Assembly: GCA_021784265.1 (NCBI GenBank)
Contig: JAJXTA010000032.1
Span: forward strand, 1 to 11,288
DNA length: 11,288 nt
Source: a bacterium
Lineage (GTDB): Bacteria > Verrucomicrobiota > Verrucomicrobiia > Limisphaerales > J093
Direction of reading: 5' to 3'
The position numbers and the translations under genes were made by a program. The notes beneath the pieces are model-generated. The model saw only the letters and a list, made by a program, of their open reading frames with translations, was not told the origin of the DNA and searched no databases. Shown here piece after piece: positions 5,607 through 11,288 of this stretch (within the stretch, counting starts at the first letter, position 1; every line of letters begins with the position of its first letter).

Positions 5607-8048
5607 GTGCCGAAGCGACTTGTCAATCCGCCCGCGAGGCAGGAGATTAGCCCGGACGCGGAAGCGTTGTCCATGAGCGCGCGCCCTAATCAGTCAGACC
5701 ATTGTGCCGCGGCCGCCGGCAAGCCCCATTGCTTGCTCCGGTCGGTGGCCGCCGCCTTGACGAGCGAGCCGGGGCTGGAAGCGGTGGCCATCGACCAGCA
5801 CGAGAAGAAGATCGCCGTGGCGACCTTCGGCCAGGTCAAGGACACCGGCCTCCGCCAGCGCATTGCCGACACCGTGCGGCAGGCCCAAGAGGCGCCCGAA
5901 CAGGATCATTGCTGCTTGCTCCAAGGCTGCGCCGACTGCAGCGGCTGCGCCTATCCGCTGGACCCCGAGGCGGGGCGGCGCCTGACGATCAAGCAGGAGA
6001 ACCACGTCATGACCATCGCCCGGGTCACCTGCCCGACCGCACCCCGCTTTTGGCAATGGCGCGAGGTGCCGTGGCCCAAGATCGTTCCGCGCGAGGTCGA
6101 GATTCCGGAGGACGAAGCCCACCTCGACGAGTGGAAGGCGCAACTGGTCGCGGCGGCCTTGTGCGGAGTGTTCGGGTTGGCGGGGTACTTTTCAGGGGAG
6201 CGCCCGCTGGCGGTGGCGGCCTTCGTGCTGGCCTATGTGGCCGGTGGATGGTCGGCGGCGGAGGAGGTTTGGGAGCGGTGGCAGCATCGCACTCTGGACG
6301 TCCACTTCCTCATGCTCGCCGTGGCGGCGGGCAGCGCCAGTATCGGCGCCTGGGAGGAAGGGACCACGCTCCTGTTTCTGTTTTCCCTCTCCGGCGCGCT
6401 GGAGCACTACGCCATGGGCCGCACCCAGCGCGAGATCCGGTCCCTGTTCCGCACGGCGCCCAAAGTCGCCACTTCACTGGATGAACGCGGCCAGGAACTG
6501 GAGGTCCCGGTCGAACGCCTCCGCCCGGGACAACGTCTCCTGGTCAAACCCGGCGCCCAATTCCCCGTGGACAGTGAGATCGTCAAGGGCAAGACCGCCA
6601 GCGACGAATCCAACCTGACCGGTGAAGCCATTCCCGTCGAGAAAGGGGTGGGGGACACCGTGTTGGCGGGCACGTTGAACCTCTGGGGGGTCGTGGAGGT
6701 CGTCGTGTTGCGGCCGGTGCAGGAGAGCGCTCTGGAGAAGATCATCCGCTTGATTCGGGAGGCGCAGCACCTCAAGGCCCCCTCGCAACGGTTCACCGAC
6801 CGCTTCGGTACCGGCTACACCTACGCCATCCTGAGCCTGTCGGTGGTGATGTTCTTCGTTTGGTGGCTCGGCTTGGGGCTGGCGCCCTTCCATTCCACGC
6901 CCACGGCGCGGAGCGCCTTTTACCGGGCGATGACCCTCCTGGTGGTGGCCTCCCCCTGCGCCCTGGTCTTGTCGATCCCCTCGGCGGTCCTGGCGGCCAT
7001 CGCCTGGGGGGCCCGCCGCGGAATTCTGTTCCGGGGCGGGGCGGCCGTCGAGAAGCTGGCGGAGGTCGATGTGGTGGCCTTGGACAAGACGGGCACCCTG
7101 ACCACGGGCGAATTGCAGGTCGAGCGCCTCGAGAGCTTCCCCCCCGGCCGGGAGCGCGACGTGGGGGAACTGGCCTTCTCGCTCGAACGGCTCAGCACCC
7201 ATCCGCTGGCCCGCGCCATCACCCGCCATGGCAAACAGCAAGGCCTGCGGGTCATCGAGCTCGACCACTTCGAGTCGGTCACGGGCTTGGGGATCCAGGC
7301 CCGGCGCGACGGGCAGGCGGTGGTATTGGGTCGGCGGGAGTGGCTGGAGCAACTGGCGGCGAGCCCGTCCGCCGCCGTCCCGGGAGTCGCCGCTCACGCC
7401 GCCGCTTTGGCCGCCGCCCCGCCCACCGAGGCCGGCTTCTCTGAGGTGTGGCTGGCCGCCGACCACCTGTTGGGCCGGGTCTTGTTGCGCGACGCCGTGC
7501 GCCCCGAGTCGCGCCAAGTGATCGAGGACTTGCGCCGCTTGGGCCTCCATACCGTCGTGCTCACGGGTGACCGCCGAACGGCCGCGGAGGCCCTCCAGAA
7601 GGTCCTCCAGCTCGACGACGTGCGCGCGGAACTGAAACCCGAACAGAAAGTGGCGGCCATCCACGCCTTCTCCCAGACCGGCCACCGGGTGGCGATGGTG
7701 GGCGACGGTGTCAACGACGCCCCGAGTCTGGCGGCGGCCCATGTCGCCGTCGGCATGGGCGCCCGGGGGTCAGACGCGGCGCTCGAGCAGGCCGAAGTCG
7801 TCTTAATGCACGATCGCATCGAGAATTTTCTGGCCGCCTTTCGCCTCAGTCAACGGGCGCGGGCGGTCATCCGACAGAATCTCGTGGTTTCGCTCGGGAC
7901 GGTGCTGGTGTTGGTCAGCTTCGCGGTGGCCGGCGCGATCCCGCTCACGGCTGGAGTGGTCGGGCACGAGGGCAGCACCGTCATCGTGGTGATGAACAGT
8001 CTGCGCCTGTTGTTCGCCCGCGCTCCCCGGGCTGTGCAGACGGTCTGA
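5607..8048 (+). CDS. P1B-4-type transition-metal-exporting ATPase with N-terminal cysteine cluster
   Basis: Membrane pump that uses ATP to export a transition metal (P1B-4 members move Co2+, Fe2+, Zn2+ or Ni2+); 813 residues from GTG 5607. Residue 449-451 is SPC in the transport helix and 787-791 is HEGST in the last-TM region, the pair that defines P1B-4. Also present: TGEAIPVEKG (actuator loop), the phosphorylated Asp493 in DKTGTLTTG, the STHPLARAI motif that contacts ATP, LTGDRR, and GDGVNDAP (699-706). The first 150 residues are unusual for the subgroup. A ferredoxin-like fold with no CxxC spans about 42-98 and is followed by Cys102, 103, 108, 111 and 114. GTG 5607 has GGAGG only four bases upstream; ATG 5673 (residue 23) with GGAAG eight bases upstream is a credible alternative. 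No metal regulator gene is adjacent. The exact metal is uncertain. Confidence 0.93.
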   Translation: MPKRLVNPPARQEISPDAEALSMSARPNQSDHCAAAAGKPHCLLRSVAAALTSEPGLEAVAIDQHEKKIAVATFGQVKDTGLRQRIADTVRQAQEAPEQDHCCLLQGCADCSGCAYPLDPEAGRRLTIKQENHVMTIARVTCPTAPRFWQWREVPWPKIVPREVEIPEDEAHLDEWKAQLVAAALCGVFGLAGYFSGERPLAVAAFVLAYVAGGWSAAEEVWERWQHRTLDVHFLMLAVAAGSASIGAWEEGTTLLFLFSLSGALEHYAMGRTQREIRSLFRTAPKVATSLDERGQELEVPVERLRPGQRLLVKPGAQFPVDSEIVKGKTASDESNLTGEAIPVEKGVGDTVLAGTLNLWGVVEVVVLRPVQESALEKIIRLIREAQHLKAPSQRFTDRFGTGYTYAILSLSVVMFFVWWLGLGLAPFHSTPTARSAFYRAMTLLVVASPCALVLSIPSAVLAAIAWGARRGILFRGGAAVEKLAEVDVVALDKTGTLTTGELQVERLESFPPGRERDVGELAFSLERLSTHPLARAITRHGKQQGLRVIELDHFESVTGLGIQARRDGQAVVLGRREWLEQLAASPSAAVPGVAAHAAALAAAPPTEAGFSEVWLAADHLLGRVLLRDAVRPESRQVIEDLRRLGLHTVVLTGDRRTAAEALQKVLQLDDVRAELKPEQKVAAIHAFSQTGHRVAMVGDGVNDAPSLAAAHVAVGMGARGSDAALEQAEVVLMHDRIENFLAAFRLSQRARAVIRQNLVVSLGTVLVLVSFAVAGAIPLTAGVVGHEGSTVIVVMNSLRLLFARAPRAVQTV

Positions 8049-8152
8049 GGCGCAGCGCGCGGGGAGGGGAGACCCCGGGTCCGGCGGGCTGCGCCGGCGG
8101 AATGCCATTGACCGCCGTCCTCTACCCGCGCAGCCTGATCCGAGCACCGCTT

Positions 8153-9112
8153 ATGACACCCTTGGACCGTCGCCGCTTTCTCCACGAGACCGCTGGCGCT
8201 ACCGTCGCTGCGCTCGCCTCCCTCCCCGCCATCGCCGCTGAGAGCCCACCCGTGGTCCGGGGGGGCCACCCGTTGCGCTTGGGTGGCCCGGTCTTCAACG
8301 CCCCCGAGGATCCGGTGGAGCTGGCACGCGCCCACCGCCGGCTCGGCTACGCGGCGGCCTACTGTCCCAGCCTGCCGCTCCACGACACCGCCCGCCTGCA
8401 GGCCGTCGAGGCGGCGTTTGCCCGGGAAGGGGTGGTCTTGGCGGAGGTGGGCCGCTGGGTGAACTTGCTCGACGCGGATCCCGCCCGGCGGCGCGCCCAC
8501 CTCCAGACCGTGACCGAGGGCCTAGCCCTGGCCGACGCCGTGGGGGCTCTGGGCTGTGTCGATATCGCCGGCTCGTTCAATCCCACGGTCTGGTTCGGAC
8601 CGCATCCGGACAACCTCTCGCCCCGCTTCTTCGATGCCGCGGTGGAGAACGCCCGCAAGATCATCGACGCCGTCAAGCCGCGGCGGGCCAAATTCAGTTA
8701 CGAGGTGATGGGCTGGGCCTTGCCCGATAGCCCCGACCACTACCTCAAGCTGATCACAGCCGTGGATCGCCGGGCCTTCGCCGTCCACCTGGACCCGTGC
8801 AATCTGGTGAACTGCCCAACCCGCTTCTACCGCAACGCCGACCTGCTCAACGAGTGTTTCGACAAACTGGGCCGGTGGATCGTGAGCTGTCATGCCAAGG
8901 ACCTGACCTGGGACGTCGAGATGAACCTCCATTTCCGCGAAGTCCGGCCTGGCGCCGGCCAGATGGATTACACCACCTACCTGCGCCGCGTCGCCGCCCT
9001 CCCGCAACGCCCGCCTGTCATGTTGGAACACCTCGCCAATGCCGCCGAATATGATCTGGGCCGCCAACACCTCTTCGACCTCGGCCAACGCTTGGGGCTG
9101 AGCTTCGCGTAG
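8153..9112 (+). CDS. Exported sugar phosphate isomerase/epimerase-like TIM-barrel protein
   Basis: Xylose-isomerase-like TIM-barrel protein (AP endonuclease family 2 superfamily), 319 residues. The N-terminus TPLDRRRFLHETAGATVAAL has an RR-type, Tat-like signal with a hydrophobic core and likely cleavage near AIAAES, so it probably acts in the periplasm. The four residues expected to bind a divalent metal are present: Glu184 (SYEVMGW), Asp214 (HLDPCN), His247 (SCHAKDL) and Glu292 (MLEHL). I start at ATG 8153 because the signal peptide begins there; the frame extends to 8102, but that adds 17 residues without signal features. Exported members of this family are common in Verrucomicrobiota and Planctomycetota and are usually linked to carbohydrate turnover. 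The substrate cannot be told. It lies 104 bases after the metal ATPase on the same strand, with no obvious functional link, and its stop is 24 bases from the convergent pilin operon. Confidence 0.85.
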   Translation: MTPLDRRRFLHETAGATVAALASLPAIAAESPPVVRGGHPLRLGGPVFNAPEDPVELARAHRRLGYAAAYCPSLPLHDTARLQAVEAAFAREGVVLAEVGRWVNLLDADPARRRAHLQTVTEGLALADAVGALGCVDIAGSFNPTVWFGPHPDNLSPRFFDAAVENARKIIDAVKPRRAKFSYEVMGWALPDSPDHYLKLITAVDRRAFAVHLDPCNLVNCPTRFYRNADLLNECFDKLGRWIVSCHAKDLTWDVEMNLHFREVRPGAGQMDYTTYLRRVAALPQRPPVMLEHLANAAEYDLGRQHLFDLGQRLGLSFA

Positions 9113-9136
9113 GACCACCCCGCGCCCCGCGCCTCG

Positions 9137-10465
9137 CTAGATCTCGTTCCAGGAAGTCAGCGTGTAGCCCGCGCCGGGGCCGCGCTGACCCAGGCTCTCG
9201 TCGTAGTGGAAATGGAAGTGGCCGTTCATGTTGATGGTGCTGGCCACGGCCGCCCCGACGAAGTCGTAGGTGTTGTTACCGCCGCCGTTCATGGAGAAGG
9301 CCGCTTCCGGGGCGTAAATGACCCCGGTGAAGGCCGCGTTGCCGCTCAGGGCCAGGCTGGTGTTGGAGGGCAGGCCGTAGTATTGGAAGCTCAGGGCGTC
9401 AAGGTTGGCGTTGGCCACGCCGTTGCCCGTCAGGCTCGCCGACCCACCGCAGTAGAGCGTGAGCCGAGCCCCCGGGACCAAGTAGATGAAGGATTGGCCG
9501 GACATACTGATATCGCCGCTGACATACAGACTGGCTTGGCCGGTCACGATCATCTTTTGCTGGCTGCTCAGGTTGAGGGCGGACATCACGTAGTTGCCGC
9601 TGGCAATCACGACGGCGTAGTTCGTGTTGCCGATCGTGCCGTTGGCCGGCGTGGCGCCGCTCGTGAAGGGGACGGTGACGTCCGGGAAGTCCATGTTCAT
9701 GTCGCTGCGGGACCACCCCGGTTGGATGCCGGTGTTGCCTTCGTTGACCCACTCCATGCTCCCCACCACGGCTTGGCCGCTGATCGTGTCGGTGCCGTTC
9801 GGGCCCGTCCGCACATGGCCATAAACGGTGACGCCGCCGTTTTCGGTGATGGTGCCCACCACGTTGCCGTCTGAACCGACATCGCCGTTATCTTTGTACT
9901 TCGTGGGGTCGTAGGTCCCGCCCGTGCTGTAGTTGGGGTCCGTCGAATCGAAACTATCCGTCCGCACCCCGCCGACCAGGGCCACCTGGCCCTTGGCGAC
10001 TAGGCCGCTGGCAAACAGGCCGGTCGTCTGGGTGGTCACGCGCACCGTGCGCGGGCTCAGGTACGCCGGGGAGTTTGGCGCCAGCACATAGCCTTGGGAG
10101 TAGATGACCGGCGGGTTGACGTTCGAAATCCCCACCACGTAATAGCCGTCGGCCATGGTCCGCTGTTTGGTGTAGGCGCCGCTGGCCAGCGTCCAGCCAT
10201 TGCCGGCCAGGTTGGTGGCGCTCAAGGCCAGTTGGGTGAGGGCCTCCTCGACGCCCGCCTCCGACATCGCCATGGCGTGGTTCCACGCTTGCGACCGCGT
10301 CACGGACAGGTTCTGGCTGCTCACCAGGGTCAAATAGGCCAACAAGCTGAAGCCGAGGATGCCGCTGAACATCAGGCTCAGCAACAGGGCGCTCCCGCGC
10401 TCGGCGCGGCGGTGCTCGCGGCCCTGGCGGGGCGCTCGGGGCGCGGCAGGATGGCGGATATGCAT
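9137..10465 (-). CDS. PilX-like minor pilin / pilus assembly protein with long beta-rich passenger
   Basis: Last gene of the minor-pilin operon, 442 residues. A basic N-terminus (Arg/His-rich, residues 1-23) precedes a hydrophobic segment at about 25-48 (RGSALLLSLMFSGILGFSLL). It is followed by the AWNHAMAMSEAGVEEALTQL block that resembles the PilX N-terminal family (AAEAGLE-like). Residues about 155-430 are Gly/Asn/Ser-rich with alternating short hydrophobic strands, typical of a right-handed beta-helix (DUF7305-like), e.g. ASLYVSGDISMSGQSFIYLV. ATG 10465 is fixed by GGAAGGAG seven bases upstream. The preceding gene stops four bases before, so translation is probably coupled. It lacks the classic G^FTLxE prepilin site, as PilX-type proteins often do. 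Role: likely surface or periplasmic part of a type IV pilus or secretion pseudopilus; the passenger's partner is unknown. Confidence 0.8.
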   Translation of the reverse strand: MHIRHPAAPRAPRQGREHRRAERGSALLLSLMFSGILGFSLLAYLTLVSSQNLSVTRSQAWNHAMAMSEAGVEEALTQLALSATNLAGNGWTLASGAYTKQRTMADGYYVVGISNVNPPVIYSQGYVLAPNSPAYLSPRTVRVTTQTTGLFASGLVAKGQVALVGGVRTDSFDSTDPNYSTGGTYDPTKYKDNGDVGSDGNVVGTITENGGVTVYGHVRTGPNGTDTISGQAVVGSMEWVNEGNTGIQPGWSRSDMNMDFPDVTVPFTSGATPANGTIGNTNYAVVIASGNYVMSALNLSSQQKMIVTGQASLYVSGDISMSGQSFIYLVPGARLTLYCGGSASLTGNGVANANLDALSFQYYGLPSNTSLALSGNAAFTGVIYAPEAAFSMNGGGNNTYDFVGAAVASTINMNGHFHFHYDESLGQRGPGAGYTLTSWNEI

Positions 10466-10469
10466 GATT

Positions 10470-11018
10470 CTACTCCTTCCGAATAACGAACCGGGCTGAT
10501 TGCACACTCTCCGTGTTCACGTTGAACCCGAGAATCTGCCGGGCGCAGACCCAGGTGACCTGCACCAGCTTGCACGTGCCCGGGGTGGCGGCCGGGTATT
10601 GGTCATAGGTGCCTCCGACCGGGTTCCGCTGGTAGAGAGCGAAATTCAGATAAACACAATTGACCAGGAGCACCTGGTTTTGCCCCGCCTTGATCCGGGA
10701 AAGCGTCAAGGCGTTGGGATCCCAACTGTATTGCAGCGGGGTGTTATCCCAGTCCTGAAAGGTGACGCTCGTGCTGGTGGCGTTGGTCACGTACTGGGCT
10801 TGGCGGATGTCGCGCGACATCGTGTCCAGCGCGTTGCGGCTGTAGAGGTCCAAGTCGGTGTAGTTGAACAACGAGGCGAAACTGCGCCCGGTGAAGAAGG
10901 TAAGCTGGGCCGCCGCGCCCAAGATGATGCTGCTCAAACCCACCGCCACCAGGAACTCCGTCAGCGTGAAGCCCGCGCGCCGGCGGTTACTTGTAGTAGA
11001 TGTAGTTCTGCATTCCAT
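10470..11018 (-). CDS. PilW/PulJ-like minor pseudopilin
   Basis: Prepilin of the PilW/PulJ type, 182 residues. The cleavage site is clear: Gly16 before Phe17 in RRRAGFTLTEFLVAVGLS, with the conserved Glu at mature position +5 (residue 21) and a following hydrophobic helix to about residue 40. The globular part contains LYSRNALDTMSRDIRQAQ, which is typical of PilW/PulJ-type minor pilins, followed by beta strands. It starts at ATG 11018, overlapping the end of the PilV-like gene by 32 bases, with no Shine-Dalgarno sequence, so it is probably translated by re-initiation. Its stop is four bases before the PilX-like ATG. Function: initiation or tip complex of the pilus or type II-like system. Confidence 0.83.
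   Translation of the reverse strand: MECRTTSTTSNRRRAGFTLTEFLVAVGLSSIILGAAAQLTFFTGRSFASLFNYTDLDLYSRNALDTMSRDIRQAQYVTNATSTSVTFQDWDNTPLQYSWDPNALTLSRIKAGQNQVLLVNCVYLNFALYQRNPVGGTYDQYPAATPGTCKLVQVTWVCARQILGFNVNTESVQSARFVIRKE
10473..10480 (-). promoter_or_regulatory. Strong ribosome binding site deciding the PilX-like start
   Basis: Minus-strand GGAAGGAG ends seven bases before the ATG at 10465 and sits within the last codons of the PilW-like gene. It excludes the longer reading from 10507 and implies translational coupling between the two pilin genes. Confidence 0.75.
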
Positions 11019-11288
11019 ATTGCGACACGAGGGTGCTCATGGTGCGTTGCCGCTCCTGGCCCAGCGAGGTCCAGCTCACTTGCACCGTGACCAGCCGCAG
11101 GGCATCGGCGTAGGCCTCGGTGACCGGGGCATTGGTGATGGTGATGGTCCCGTAGTAAAGCAGCCCGGTATTGGTCGAGCTGTTCGTCGCGTAAAACGGC
11201 GCCACGAACGTCGAAGGGATGAACCCGTTCGAGTTGATCTGGCTCCAGTTGTACAGCCGGATCGTCTCCATCTTGTCCGTCACGACTT
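10987..11288 (-). CDS. PilV-like type IV pilus modification / minor pilin protein, C-terminal part
   Basis: First visible gene of the minor-pilin operon; its N-terminus, including any prepilin cleavage site, lies beyond the right edge of the window. The last 100 residues are visible. The segments MTDKMETIRLYNWSQIN (the PilV-like start of the globular part), GFIPSTFVAPFYA and TLVSQYGMQNYIY match by eye a C-terminus common in verrucomicrobial PilV-like proteins. This match is from memory of the family, not from a search. It overlaps the following PilW-like gene by 32 bases. A GTG at 11283 opens the frame within the window but is unlikely to be the true start, because the frame continues to the edge. 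Confidence 0.72.
   Translation of the reverse strand, partial: VVTDKMETIRLYNWSQINSNGFIPSTFVAPFYATNSSTNTGLLYYGTITITNAPVTEAYADALRLVTVQVSWTSLGQERQRTMSTLVSQYGMQNYIYYK

Noticed and set aside
6474..7742. Long open frame on the minus strand (422 codons) opposite the metal ATPase
   Set aside because: Its composition is Gly/Arg/His/Gln-rich with no motif, while the plus strand carries all P-type ATPase motifs.
8081..8097. Stem-loop CCGGCG-GGCTG-CGCCGG after the metal ATPase as a terminator
   Set aside because: A perfect six-base stem with a five-base loop, but no T-tract follows and GC-rich DNA forms such stems by chance; not listed as a terminator.

Overview
The window is GC-rich, densely coded bacterial DNA that most resembles Verrucomicrobiota (Limisphaerales/Pedosphaera-like). 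Three things point there: an ECF sigma factor fused to a membrane anchor and a pseudopilin-like C-terminus, a minor-pilin operon of the type common in that phylum, and an exported xylose-isomerase-like TIM-barrel protein. This is inference from family knowledge; there is no rRNA or phylogenetic marker here. No insertion sequence, phage gene or CRISPR array was seen.

Layout. (1) Positions 1-3301, plus strand: the C-terminal 60% of an RND-family efflux permease, followed 30 bases later by a TolC-type outer membrane factor. Together they form the end of a tripartite efflux operon whose adaptor probably lies upstream of the window. (2) 3387-4793, minus strand: the membrane-tethered ECF sigma factor, convergent with the efflux operon. 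(3) 4993-5547, minus strand: a PIN-domain (VapC-like) nuclease gene directly downstream of a complete tRNA-His(GTG) gene with encoded CCA. A good sigma-70-type promoter sits just upstream of the tRNA. No antitoxin gene is present, and a 13-bp inverted repeat brackets the PIN gene. (4) 5607-8048, plus strand, divergent from the tRNA: a P1B-4-type transition-metal ATPase (SPC and HEGST motifs) with an unusual N-terminal region that carries a five-cysteine cluster. (5) 8153-9112, plus strand: a signal-peptide-bearing sugar isomerase/epimerase-like TIM-barrel protein. (6) 9137-11288, minus strand: a minor-pilin operon of PilV-like (5' end cut off by the window), PilW/PulJ-like and PilX-like genes, tightly overlapping or coupled.

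How the genes relate. The efflux pair work as one machine, with substrate unknown. The three pilin-like genes are one transcription unit for type IV pilus or type II secretion-like assembly. The metal ATPase, the TIM-barrel gene and the sigma factor have no clear partners here. The most unusual items are the sigma/pseudopilin fusion, the cysteine cluster on the metal pump, and the PIN gene that appears to depend on read-through from the tRNA-His promoter.
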